A DNA stretch of 64,000 nucleotides from positions 57,018,237-57,082,236 of the forward strand of contig NC_088302.1 in the NCBI RefSeq assembly GCF_032854445.1. The letters are read 5' to 3'. Below are positions 11,901 to 26,900 of this stretch, one piece after another; the stretch's first letter is position 1; every line of letters starts with the position of its first letter. The position numbers and the translations under genes were made by a program. Source of the stretch: Liolophura sinensis (lineage: Eukaryota; Mollusca; Polyplacophora; Chitonida; Chitonidae). The notes beneath the pieces were generated by a model. That model did no database searches. It was not told where the DNA came from and worked only from the letters and a program-made list of their open reading frames with translations.

Positions 11901-14900
11901 TCTTTCAGTCTCCTGAAATTCTACATTTGTGGCGCTTGACTTACCAGGCTTCTTCAAATTTTAAAGCTTTTTGGCAACTCATAAATGAAATATTTCTAAG
12001 TACAGTTTAAAACACAAATCAAAAGATATACTAAATTATTTTTCTGACCAAAATGTTCTGACCATAACATAACGGCACATATACAGGTAAATGTTCACTA
12101 ATACTAGTACATGTAAATGTAGGACATCTAGAGGTCATGCCATTACTCAGCACTTAATACTCCACTAGTAACTGTTACTGCCAATCATTTTCATGGCACC
12201 AAACTAGCACTTACTTTTCGACTATTTATAAAATAACATAAAATTCCACTAACATAAAATTCTACTGAGCACTGTGGATAAGTCAAGTTTGTTTGAACAA
12301 AATGAGCTTACCACGACTTCTGGCATGTGCATCTTCTCAATGACTTGCTTCATAACTTCCATTGGGCAGGGTGACCCCGCCATGATTCCTGTGTACAGAC
12401 TGGACAGATCAAAGCGGCTAAACTCTGGGTGGTTCAGCATGTCAATGAACATGGTGGGAACACCATACACAGAGGTGCAGCTGAAACCATACACAACACA
12501 TAAACCACAATCTGAGTTAACTACAACCAACCACAATCTGGCATGTGTAAGTGAATCACATCAAACCACAATCTAAGTGACCCACCACAAACCACAATCT
12601 GAGTGAACCACAACAACCACAATCTGAGTGAACCACCACAAACCACAATCTGAGTGAACCACAACAGCCACAATCTGGGTGAACAACCACAAACCACAAT
12701 CTCAGTGAACTACCACAAACCACAATCTCAGTGAACAACAACAAAACACAATCTCAGTGAACAACCACAAACTAAAATCTCAGAGAACCACCACAAAACA
12801 CAATCTCAGTGAACCACAACAAACCACAATTTCAGTGTACCACAACAAACCACAATTTCAGTGTACCACCACAAACCAAACTCTGAGTGAACCCATAACA
12901 AACTAGTCTCAACAAACCACAACATCTTGAAATATACCCTTTATCTAGTCAATAATTTGTGTTCTGAAAACCTAACGTTTCCTCCTGAACAATGAGGCCA
13001 GGCTCCAATCATGGGGTGCAGAACACACACCAAGCACCTTAGGTGGAGATTTGTAGACAGCTTGTCGCCATGCCAAAGCAGTACTACATTGGTACCATCA
13101 TACAAATACATACAGACTGGACAGTTCAAAGTGGCTAAACTCTAGATGGTTCAGCATGTTGATGAACGTGGTGGGGTCGCTGTACACAGAGGTGCTGCCA
13201 CCAACAACACATCAACCACAACAAAATACAATCTGAGTGAGCCACCACAAACCATAATCTCAGTGAACAACAACAAAACACAATCTCAGTGAACCACTAC
13301 AAACCGCAATCTGAGTGAACAACCACACACCACAATCTGAGTGACCAACCACAACCACAATCTCAGTGAACTACCACAAATCACAATCTGAGTGAACAAC
13401 CACACACCACAATCTGAGTGAACAACCACAACCACAATCTCAGTGAACTACCACAAATCACAATCTGAGTGAACAACAAAACACAATCTCTGTGAACAAC
13501 CATAAACCACAATCTGAGTGAACCACCACAAACCACATCTCAGTGAACCACAACAAACCACAATCTCTGAACACCCCACAAACCACAATCTCAGTGAACT
13601 ACCACAATCTCAGTGAACAACCACAAACCACAATCTCAGTGAACATCCACAAACCACACTCTCAGTGAACAACCACAAACCACAATTTCAGTGAACCACA
13701 ACAAACCACAATTTCAGTGTACCACCACAAACCAAACTCTGAGTGAACCCATAACAAACTAGTCTCAACAAACCACAACATCTTGAAATATACCCTTTAT
13801 GTAGTCAATAATTTGTGTTCTGAAAACCTAACGTTTCCTCCTGAACGATGAGGCCAGGCTCCAATCATGGGGTGCAGAACACACACCAAGCACCTTAGGT
13901 GGGGATTTGTAGACAGCTTGTCACCATGCCAAAGCAGTACTACATTGGTACCATCATACAAATACATACAGACTGGACAGTTCAAAGTGGCTAAACTCTA
14001 GATGGTTCAGCATGTTGATGAACGTGGTGGGGACGCCGTACACAGAGGTGCAGCTGTAACCACTGACAACACATCAACCACAACAAAACACAATCTGAGT
14101 GAGCCACCACAAACCATAATCTCAGTGAACAACAACAAAACACAATCTCAGTGAACCACTACAAATCACAATCTGAGTGAACAACAAAACACAATCTCAG
14201 TGAACAACCATAACCACAATCTCAGTGAACCACCACAAACCACATCTCAGTGAACCACAACAAACCACAATCTCTGAACAACCACAAACCACAATCTCAG
14301 TGAACTACCACAATCTCAGTGAACAACCACAAACCACAATCTCTGTGAATCACCATAAACCACAATCTGAGTGAACTCATAACAAACTAGTCTCAGCAAA
14401 CCATAACATCTTCAAATATACCCCTATATGTAGTCAATAATTTGTGTTCTGAAAACCTAACGTTTCCTCCTGAACGATGAGGCCAGCCTCCAATCCTGGG
14501 GTGCAGAACACACACCAAGCACCTTCAGTGGGGATTTGTAGACAGCTTATCGCCATGCCAAAGCAGCACTACAGTGGTACCATCATAAAAATACATACAG
14601 ACTGGACAGGTCAAAACAGCTAAACTCAGCATGTTGATGAACATGGTGGAGACGCCATACAGAGAGGTGCAGTTGAAAGCACAGACAACATATAAAACAC
14701 AATCTGAGTGAACCACAACAAACCACAATCTGACATGTCTGAGTCAGCCACAACAAACCACAATATGACATGCCTGAACATGTCTAAACCACAATCTCAG
14801 TAAGCCACAACACACCACAATCTGAGTAAACCACAATTTGCGTGAACCATAACAAACCACAATCTGACATGTCTGAGTCAGCCACAACAAACCACAATCT

Positions 14901-17900
14901 GACCTGTGTGAGCGAACCACAGTCAACCACAATCTGACATTTTTGAACATGTCTAAACTACAATCTGATTGAACCACAACAAACCACAATCTGATTGAAC
15001 CACAACAAACCACAATCTGAGTGAGCCACAACAAACCACAATCTAAGTGAAGCACAACAAACCACAATCTGAATGAAGCACAACAAACCACAATCTGAGT
15101 GACAACACAACAAACCACAATCTGAGTGAAGCACCACAAATCACAATCTGAGTGAACCACAACAACCCACAATCTGAGTGACAACACAATATCAACTACA
15201 TGTATACCCTACATGCAGTACATCATTTGTGTTCTGAAAACCTACCGTTCATCCTGGGCAGCCTGCAAGGTGGGACCAGGCTCAAACCCTGGGCTGGGGA
15301 AGACACAGCATGCACCGTGGGTGGGGATTTGTAGACAGCCTATAACCATGCCAAAGCAGTGATACAGTGGTACCGGCATACAAATGCGACTGTCCTGTCA
15401 AGATAAAGATAGGAAGTTCATGAACAGCCAGTCGTGGGGAAGTGTCGCCTAACAACAGCGTCTCGCAGCACGTACAAACACCTTAAAACCATGTGTACAG
15501 TGTCGCCTAACAACAGCGTCTCACAGCACACACAAGGACTTGAAAACAATGTGTACAGTGTCACCTAACAACAGCGTCTCGCAGCACGTACAAACACCTT
15601 AAAACCATGTGTACAGTGTCGCCTAACAACAGCGTCTCGCAGCACGTACAAACACCTTAAAACCATGTGCACAGTGTCGCCTAACAACAGCGTAACGCAG
15701 CACGTACAAACACCTTAAAACCATGTGTACAGTGTCACCTAACAACAGCGTCTCGCAACACGTACAAACACCTTAAAACCATGTGTACAGTGTCACCTAA
15801 CAACAGCTTCTCACAGCACACACAAACACCTTAAAACCATGTGTACAGTGTCGCCTAACAACAGCGTCTCGCAGCACGTACAAACACCTTAAAACCATGT
15901 GTACAGTGTCACCTAACAACAGCGTCTCGCAGCACACACAAACACCTTAAAACCATGTGTACAGTGTCGCCTAGCAACAGCGTCTCGCAGCACGTACAAA
16001 CACCTTAAAACCATGTGTACAGTGTCACCTAACAACAGCGTCTCGCAACACGTACAAACACCTTAAAACCATGTGCACAGTGTCACCTAACAACAGCTTC
16101 TCACAGCACACACAAACACCTTAAAACCATGTGTACAGTGTCACCTAACAACAGCTTCTCGCAACACGTACAAACACCTTAAAACCATGTGTACAGTGTC
16201 GCCTAACAACAGCGTCTTGCAGCATGTACAAACACCTTAAAACCATGTGTACAGTGTTGCCTAACAACAGCGTCTCGCAGCACGTACAAACACCTTAAAA
16301 CCATGTGTACAGTGTCGCCTAACAACAGCGTCTCGCAGCACGTACAAACACCTTAAAACCATGTGTACAGTGTCACCTAACAACAGCGTCTCGCAACACA
16401 CACAAACACCTTAAAACCATGTGTACAGTGTCGCCTAACAACAGCATCTCGCAGCACGTACAAACACCTTAAAACCATGTGTACAGTGTCACCTAACAAC
16501 AGCGTCTTGCAGCACGTACAAACACCTTAAAACCATGTGCACAGTGTCACCTAACAACAGCTTCTCACAGCACGTACAAACACCTTAAAACCATGTGTAC
16601 AGTGTCGCCTAACAACAGCGTCTTGCAGCATGTACAAACACCTTAAAACCATGTGTACAGTGTCACCTAACAACAGCGTCTCGCAGCATGTACAAACACC
16701 TTAAAACCATGTGCACAGTGTCGCCTAACAACAGCGTCTTGCAGCACGTACAAACACCTTAAAACCATGTGCACAGTGTCACCTAACAACAGCTTCTCAC
16801 AGCACGTACAAACACCTTAAAACCATGTGTACAGTGTCACCTAACAACAGCGTCTCGCAGCACGTACAAACACCTTAAAACCATGTGTACAGTGTCACCT
16901 AACAACAGCGTCTCGCAGCACGTACAAACACCTTAAAACCATGTGTACAGTGTCACCTAACAACAGCGTCTTGCAGCACGTACAAACACCTTAAAACCAT
17001 GTGCACAGTGTCACCTAACAACAGCTTCTCACAGCACGTACAAACACCTTAAAACCATGTGCACAGTGTCGCCTAACAACAGCGTCTTGCAGCACGTACA
17101 AACACCTTAAAACCATGTGTACAGTGTCACCTAACAACAGCGTCTCGCAACACGTGCAAACACCTTAAAGCCATGTGCACAGTGTCACCTAACAACAGCG
17201 TCTCGCAACACGTACAAACACCTTAAAACCATGTGTACAGTGTCACCTAACAACAGCGTCTCGCAGCACGTACAAACACCTTAAAACCATGTGTACAGTG
17301 TCGCCTAGCAACAGCGTCTCGCAACACGTACAAACACCTTAAAACCATGTGTACAGTGTCACCTAACAACAGCGTCTCGCAACACGTACAAACACCTTAA
17401 AACCATGTGTACAGTGTCGCCTAGCAACAGCGTCTCGCAACACGTACAAACACCTTAAAACCATGTGTACAGTGTCACCTAACAACAGCGTCTCGCAGCA
17501 CGTACAAAGACTAGCAAACAATGTGTACAGTGTCTTCTAATAACGGCTTCTCACAGCACACACAAAGACTTGAAAACCATGTGTACAGTGCCGCCTAATA
17601 ACAGCTTCTCAAGCACAAACAAAGACTTGAAAACAATGTGTACAGTGTCTTCTAATAACGGCTTCTCACAGCACACACCAAGACTTGAAAACCATGTGTA
17701 CAGTGTCGCCTAACAACAGCTTCTCAAGCACAAACAAAGACTTGCAAACAATGTGTACAGTGTCTTCTAATAACGGCTTCTCACAGCACACACAAAGACT
17801 TGCAAATAATGTGTACAGTGTTGCCTAACAACAGCTTCTCACAGCACACACAAAGACTTGCAAACAATGTGTACAGTGTCTTCTAATAACGGCTTCTCAC

Positions 17901-20900
17901 AGCACACACAAAGACTTGCAAATAATGTGTACAGTGTTGCCTAACAACAGCTTCTCACAGCACACACAAAGACTTGCAAATAATGTGTACAGTGTTGCCT
18001 AACAACAGCTTCTCACAGCACACACAAAGACTTGAAAACCATGTGTACAGTGTCGCCTAACAACAGCTTCTCAAAGCACACACAAAGACTTGCAAACAAT
18101 GTGAACAGTGTCGCCTAACAACAGCTTCTCACAGCACACACAAAGACTTGCAAACAATGTGTACAGTGTCGCCTAACAACAGCTTCTCACAGCACACACA
18201 AAGACTTGAAAACAATGTGTAAAGTGTCGCCTAACAACAGGGTATTTTCCAAACTGGCTTTCAGAATATGGAATCAAAAAATTAATATCTTCAATACTTT
18301 TTGACATATATGTCCCTAAAAATTGTGTTTTGTTCAATTTGTTTTTGTATTTTCAGTGGGCTGCCATAGGTCATGTGAAAGATTTAGGAGATATTTGTTG
18401 CCTGATTAATATTATAGATGTATATGACAATTTGTAGAAGAAAGCCTGACAACTTTGAGTTATTATTATTCATGTAGTTGATGTCTGAACTTTGCTCCAG
18501 GACAAAAAAGCGGACATATTACCTCGTTTTTGTCTTAACTGATCCCCATGTTGACAGTTGAACACCTCTATTTTTCCACATTCAGATACATCTATTAGCC
18601 AACTATGGTAGAAAATTCAAGAGTTGTTCTCAACTCCTACTGAAATTAAATTTTTGAAAAAGACAACATTTTGATATACGTTTTATCAGCATAACCTATA
18701 TTCAGGCAATGTATTTAACCATTAAAAAGTTATTTAAAGTATTTGTATAACCACAAATGTTTATATAATCTGAAGTAGTTAAATTACTTAGAATGTGTAA
18801 TCATGTTTTTCTTCAAAACTTATTAACAATTATGTGCACTACATGAAGGTTATAAGCCTTAACAGTAAGTCAACTCAACAAGTGCTTCTAACTATACCCC
18901 ATCAAGCCAGCAAATAGATGCCTGGCATTTTCTAGAACACACCTTTGCTGAAAGTGGAATAACTCATATTCCATGTTATATACAATATTTGACCAGGGCC
19001 ACTTAAATTGCCAACAAATACCTCCTCATCTATCACATGACCTATGGCAGCTCACTGAAAATCAAAATAACGTATAAGCATTGAACTTTTTCTGTCTGAA
19101 AGCCAGGGTAGAAAATACCCTGTACTTGGATTTTCAGACTTCTGGGCCCATTGAATTGGAAGTTATGGTCATCCAAAAATGCCTCCAGAACAGACATCCT
19201 ATTCACGACAGTTAAAAATGAACTTTACAGGGTGTTTTTAGATGGTCATATCTCAAAAACCACTTGGAATTTGGGGCTATAACTTGGGAAACCTCCCTCG
19301 TATATGGTAAATCCAAGAGGGTCACCACAACAGCCGGCTTAATTTACACGGACTGACCCTCATGCATCTTCTAGGAGCAAAATTTCAACCTGAGTGGCCA
19401 GAGAATGCCAGCTGCATCTGCCTGTGATATCTCAATACATAATAAATACAGTTTGGGTTACAGCTGCTAGAGAGTTAACGTAAACCTTAAATTTTACCTG
19501 TCAATTACTTTCGGTTTGGTTGAGTTGGATGTCTTAGTTGAATGGCTTGTACCTTAATGAAGCCACACCTTATGGAGACAATTTCATCTGAAGGCACTTG
19601 ATCATCAATAACTGAGATTTTTCATGTTTACCAAATATAAGCAGAAGTTGACAGGTATTCCTTTGAAGTAACCCAGAACGACTTCAACCACGTTTTCACA
19701 ATTTCCTCTTAATGTGCATGTAAGTCGACACTAATGTTCAGGATAAGCAGTAGGCTGAATTCTTCTATTCTAACTCTGTACAAGAAGGGCTCTGCAGTTA
19801 AGCAGGTATTTGACATACCACACTCTGTATGTGTGCAGGTGCCCTTTCTCCTGATAAGGATTCCAAATTTCCATTTTTTCACAAAAAATGCAATCATTTA
19901 CTGGTATGGAACCCAAGGTTCCTCAAACGGGAAGTGCACCCAACAATTCTGTTATGACTAGAACTGAGGAAACATGAGTCATTGGTAGATACTGGTAGGA
20001 TATAGACTTGAATTTCCTGGCTTACTGCTCAGTTAAGCGTGGGCATGTTAACTGGTCTGATGCACTCCTGCGGCACCGCTCTGTCAGTAAGACAATAAGT
20101 CAGAGGAAGGGAATCATGGGATACATCTGGTAAATCTCAGGAAGAAACTTGGTCGTTATATACGGTCTATGTGTCATGATGAGGCAGCATATGACGCATA
20201 TGAACACAACACACATGATCATTCAAACAAACGATCAATCACACACAAATACTAGTATTCAATAGAAAATATAAGACATTTTCCTGCTTTGGCCTGAGAG
20301 CACGCACATGTAGGATACACCAGCCATACATACGTACCCTGGTGTGGTAGCCCACCGTTCTCCCTGTGAAATAACTGTTGTTCAGGATATTGTGATGGGA
20401 CAGTGTACTGCCTTTAGGAAAGCCAGTGGTGCCCTGTAACACAAAGAACACAACGTGTCAACATGGCCTTGCTGAAGGTCATGGTTTACTCGAGCAAGAC
20501 ATATATGTACAGGTATGTTTCCTCCAGCCATAAAGGTGATAGCCATCATACAGGTGAATATAATCAAATAAATGCATCAACATCACTTTCACATCAATCA
20601 ATACTACAGGTTATCTTACACTGTAGTCAGACATCACTTCATCATCTTAACTCAGACCAGATGTCATTAACACCCAAGTATGCACAGATGGGTATCTTAT
20701 CACTTCATCATCTTAACGCAGATCAGATGTCATTAACATCCAAGTATGCACAGATGGGTATCTTATCACTTCATCATCTTAACCCTGACCATTGTCATTA
20801 ACATCCATGTACGTACAGATGGGTATCTTATCACTTCATTAGATGAACTCAGATCAGATGTCATTAACATCCAAGTGAGCACAGATGGATATCTTATCAC

Positions 20901-23900
20901 TTCATCATCTTAACCCTGATCATTGTCATTAACATCCAAGTGAGCACAGATGGGTATCTTATCACTTCATCATCTTAACTCAGACCAGATGTCATTAATA
21001 TCCATGTATGCACAGATGGGTATCTTATCACTTCATTAGCTGAACTCAGATCAGATGTCATTAACATCCCAGTACACACAGATGGATATCTTATCACTTC
21101 ATCATCTTAACCCTGACCATTGTCATTAACATCCATGTATGCACAGATGGGTATCTTATCACTTCATTAGCTGAACTCAGACCAGATGTCATTAACATCC
21201 AAGTATGCACAGATGGGTATCTTATCACTTCATCATCTTAACTCAGACCAGATGTCATTAACATCCAAGTATGCACAGATGGGTATCTTATCACTTCATC
21301 ATCTTAACCCTGACCATTGTCATTAACATCCATGTATGCACAGATGGGTATCTTATCACTTCATCATCTTAACCCTGACCATTGTCATTAACATCCAAGT
21401 ATGCACAGATGGGTATCTTATCACTTCATCATCTTAACTCAGACCATTGTCATTAACATCCAAGTAAGCATAGATGGGTATCTTATCACTTCATCATCTT
21501 AACCCTGACCATTGTCATTAATATCCATGTATGCACAGATGGGTATCTTATCACTTCATCATCTTAACCCTGACCATTGTCATTAACATCCAAGTATGCA
21601 CAGATGGGTATCTTATCACTTCATCATCTTAACCCTGACCATTGTCATTAATATCCATGTATGCACAGATGGGTATCTTATCACTTCATCATCTTAACCC
21701 TCACCATTGTCATTAACATCCATGTATGCACAGATGGGTATCTTATCACTTCATCATCTTAACTCAGACCATTGTCATTAATATCCATGTATGCACAGAT
21801 GGGTATATTATCACTTCATCATCTTAACCCTGACCATTGTCATTAACATCCAAGTATGCACAGATGGGTATCTTATCACTTCATCATCTTAACCCTGACC
21901 ATTGTCATTAACATCCAAGTATGCATAGATGGGTATCTTATCACTTCATCATCTTAACCCTGACCATTGTCAATAATATCCATGTATGCACAGATGGGTA
22001 TCTTATCACTTCATCATCTTAACCCTGACCATTGTCATTAACATCCAAGTATGCACAGATGGGTATCTTATCACTTCATCATCTTAACCCTGACCATTGT
22101 CATTAATATCCATGTATGCACAGATGGGTATCTTATCACTTCATCATCTTAACCCTCACCATTGTCATTAACATCCAAGTATGCACAGATGGGTATCTTA
22201 TCACTTCATCATCTTAACTCAGACCATTGTCATTAATATCCATGTATGCACAGATGGGTATCTTATCACTTCATCATCTTAACCCTGACCATTGTCATTA
22301 ACATCCAAGTATGCACAGATGGGTATCTTATCACTTCATCATCTTAACCCTGATCATTGTCATTAACATCCATGTACGCACAGATGGGTATCTTATCACT
22401 TCATTAGCTGAACTCAGATCAGATGTCATTAACATCCAAGTACGCACAGATGGGTATCTTATCACTTCATTAGCTGAACTCAGACCAGATGTCATTAGCA
22501 TCCAAGTACACACAGATGTATATCTTATCACTTCATCATCTTAACTCAGACCAGATGTCATTAACATCCAAGTAAGCACAGATGGGTATCTTATCACTTC
22601 ATCATCTTAACTCAGACCATTGTCATTAACATCCATGTACGCACAGATGGGTATCTTATCACTTCATCATCTTAACTCAGACCAGATGTCATTAACATCC
22701 AAGTACGCACAGATGGGTATCTTATCACTTCATCATCTTAACTCAGATCAGATGTCATTAACATCCAAGTACACATAGATGGGTATCTTATCACTTCATC
22801 ATCTTAACTCAGACCAGATGTCATTAACATCCAAGTACGCACAGATGGGTATCTTATCACTTCATCATCTTAACTCAGACCATTGTCATTAATATCCATG
22901 TACGCACAGATGGGTATCTTATCACTTCATCATCTTAACCCTGATCATTGTCATTAACATCCAAGTATGCACAGATGGGTATCTTATCACTTCATCATCT
23001 TAACCCTGACCATTGTCATTAACATCCAAGTATGCACAGATGGGTATCTTATCACTTCATCATCTTAACTCAGACCATTGTCATTAACATCCAAGTACAC
23101 ACAGATGGGTATCTTATCACTTCATCTTAACTCAGACCATTGTCATCAACATCCAAGTAAGCATAGATGGGTATCTTATCACTTCATCATCTTCACTCAG
23201 ACCAGATGTCATTAACATCCAAGTACACATAGATGATAATCTTATCACTTCATCATCTTAACTCAGACCAGATGTCATTAACATCCAAGTACGCACAGAT
23301 GGGTATCTTATCACTTCATCATCTTAACTCAGACCAGATATCATTAACATCCAAGTACACATAGATGGGTATCTTATCACTTCATCATCTTAACTCAGAC
23401 CAGATGTCATTAACATCCATGTACGCACAGATGGGTATCTTATCACTTCATCATCTTAACTCAGACCATTGTCATTAACATCCAAGTACGCACAGATGGG
23501 TATCTTATTACTTTTATTGAAGCACATACTGAAATACTTTGATTGCTAGAGATTTGATGGCATTTTCTACCATATTTTGTCCATCTTATCCCAATGTCTC
23601 CATGTAGCACTAAATGTTGAAGCCTGTATAAGGCCTGCTATGCTGTCATTGTTAACATACTGATGTAAACTGGATGTTGATGGGGTCATCGAATTGCAGC
23701 TTGTTCTGTAGATTTAGAATGGCGGCCCGCTTTTCACTTGTGCCAGCAGAGAGGATGTCGGAAAACTTATAAGTCCCTCTGAAAATGGAGGTTTTATTTC
23801 ATGACATGAGAAAATGTTGTCAGCTTTATGATGAGGTGGGATAGCTGAGTATGATCAGGTGTGAACTGTCAGCTTTATCACCAGGTGAGATAGCTAAGTA

Positions 23901-26900
23901 TGATCTGTAGTGAGATGGCAGCTTTATGATGAAGTGGGATAGCTGAGTATGATAAGTAGTGAATTGTCACCTTTATGACCAGGTGGGATAGCTGAGTATG
24001 ATCAGGTGTGAACTGTCAGCTTTATCACCAGGTGGGATAGCTAAGTATGATCTGTAGTGAGATGGCAGCTTTATGATGAAGTGGGATAGCTGAGTATGAT
24101 CTGTAGTGAATTGTCACCTTTATGACCAGGTGGGATAGCTGAGTGCAATCTGTAGTGAAATGTCAGTTTTATCACCAGGTGGGATAGCTGAGTGTGATCA
24201 GTAGTGAATTGTCACCTTTATCACCAGGTGAAATAGCTGAGTATGATCAGTAGTGAATTGTCACCTTTATGACCAGGTGAGATAGCTGAGTATGATCAGG
24301 TGTGAGCTGTCAGTTTTATCACCAGGTGGGATAGCTAAGTATGATCTGTAGTGAGATGGCAGCTTTATGATGAAGTGGGATAGCTGAGTATGATCTGTAG
24401 TGAATTGTCACCTTTATGACCAGGTGAGATAGCTGAGTGCAATCTGTAGTGAAATGTCAGTTTTATCACCAGGTGGGATAGCTGAGTGTGATCAGTAGTG
24501 AATTGTCACCTTTATCACCAGGTGAAATAGCTGAGTATGATCAGTAGTGAATTGTCACCTTTATGACCAGGTGAGATAGCTGAGTATGATCTGTAGTGAA
24601 CTGTCACCATTATGACCAGGTGGGATAGCTGAGTGTGACCTGTAGTGAATTCTCAGCTTTATGACCAGGTGAGATAGCTGAGTATGATCAGTAGTGAAAT
24701 GTCACCGTTTTGAACAGGTGAGATAGCTGAGTATGATCAGAAGTGAACTGTCACCATTATGACCAGGTGGGATAGCCGAGTGTGATCTGTAGTGAATTGT
24801 CACCTTTATGACCAGGTCAGATAGCTGAGAGCAATCTGTAGTGAATTGTCGCCTTTATCACCAGGTGGGATAGCTGAGTATGATCTGTAGTGAATTGTCA
24901 CCTTTATGACCAGGTGGGATAGCCGAGTGTGATCCGTAGTGAATTGTCACCTTTATCACCAGGTGAGATAGCTGAGTATGATCTGTAGTGAATTGTCACC
25001 TTTATCACCAGGTGAGATAGCTGAGTGCAATCTGTAGTGAATTGTCACCTTTATCACCAGGTGGGATAGCTGAGTATGATCTGTAGTGAATTGTCACCTT
25101 TATCACCAGGTGAGATAGCTGAGTGTGATCTGTAGTGAATTGTCACCTTTATGACCAGGTGAGATAGCTGAGTGCAATCTGTAGTGAACTGTCACCTTTA
25201 TGACCAGGTGAGATAGCTGAGTATGATCTGTAGTGAATTGTCACCTTTATCACCAGGTGAGATAGCTGAGTATGATCTGTAGTGAATTGTAGTGAACTGT
25301 CACCTTTATGACCAGGTGAGATACCTGAGTATGATCTGTAGTGAATTGTCAGTTTTATGACCAGGCGAGATAGCTGAGTAGGATCTGTAGTGAATTGTCA
25401 CCTTTATGACCAGGTGATATAGCTGAGTATGATCTGTAGTGAATTGTCACCTTTATCACCAGGTGGGATAGCTGAGTATGATCAGTAGTGAATTGTCAGC
25501 TTTATCACCAGGTGAGATAGCTAAGTATGATCTGTAGTGAATTGTCACCTTTATGACCAGGTGGGATAGCTGAGTGTGATCTGTAGTGAATTCTCAGCTT
25601 TATGACCAGGTGAGATAGCTGAGTATGATCAGTAGTGAATTGTCAGTTTTATGAGGTGGGATAGCTGAGTATGATCTGTAGTGAATTGTCAGTTTTATGA
25701 GGTGAGGTAGCTGAGTGTGATCAGTAGTGAATTGTCAGTTTCATGAGGTGAGGTAGCTGAGTGTGATCTGTAGTGAATTGTCAGTTTTATGAGGTGGGAC
25801 AGCTGAGTGTGATCTGTAGTGAATTCTCAGCTTTATGACCAGGTGAGATAGCTGAGTGTGATCTGTTGTGAATTGTCAGTTTTATGAGGTGAGGTAGCTG
25901 AGTGTGATCTGTAGTGAATTGTCAGTTTTATGAGGTGAGGTAGCTGAGTGTGATCTGTAGTGAATTCTCAGTTTTATGACCAGGTGAGATAGCTGAGTGT
26001 GATCTGTAGTGAATTGTCAGTTTTATGAGGTGAGGTAGCTGAGTGTGATCTGTAGTGAATTGTCAGTTTTATGAGGTGAGGTAGCTGAGTGTGATCTGTA
26101 GTGAATTGTCAGTTTTATGAGGTGAGGTAGCTGAGTGTGATCTTTAGTGAATTGTGAGTTTTATGAGGTGAGGTAGCTGAGTGTGATCTGTAGTGAATTG
26201 TCAGTTTTATGAGGTGAGGTAGCTGAGTGTGATCTGTAGTGAATTGTCAGTTTTATGAGGTGGGACAGCTGAGTGTGATCTGTAGTGAATTGTCACCTTT
26301 ATGACCAGGTGAGATAGCTGAGTGTGATCTGTAGTGAATTGTCAGTTTTATGAGGTGAGGTAGCTGAGTGTGATCTTTAGTGAATTGTCAGTTTTATGAG
26401 GTGAGGTAGCTGAGTGTGATCTTTAGTGAATTGTCAGTTTTATGAGGTGAGGTAGCTGAGTGTGATCTTTAGTGAATTGTCAGTTTTATGAGGTGAGGTA
26501 GCTGAGTGTGATCTGTAGTGAATTGTCAGTTTTATGAGGTGAGGTAGCTGAGTGTGATCTTTAGTGAATTGTCAGTTTTATGAGGTGAGGTAGCTGAGTG
26601 TGATCTTTAGTGAATTGTCAGTTTTATGAGGTGAAGTAGCTGAGTGTGATCTGTAGTGAATTGTCAGTTTTATGAGGTGAGGTAGCTGAGTGTGATCTGT
26701 AGTGAATTGTCACCTTTATCACCAGGTGGGATAGCTGAGTGTGATCTGTAGTGAATTGTCACCTTTATGACCAGGTGAGATAGCTGAGTATGATCTGTAG
26801 TGAATTGTCAGTTTTATGAGGTGGGGTAGCTGAGTGTGATCTGTAGTGAATTGTAGTGAACTGTCACCTTTATGACCAGGTGAGATACCTGAGTATGATC

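Larger units (their letters stand above)
12485..15190. repeat. 22-24-bp minisatellite filling intron 9
   Basis: Units are variants of accacaaaccacaatctgag followed by tgaa. The array is interrupted three times by chimeric exon copies (listed separately), so it consists of four blocks, each resembling an ancestral intron 9. Confidence 0.93.

Noticed and set aside
12941-13129. Short frame including [14 protein letters not shown] as a separate gene (also 13797-13985)
   Set aside because: It is a shifted reading of the chimeric exon 10/exon 9 copies.
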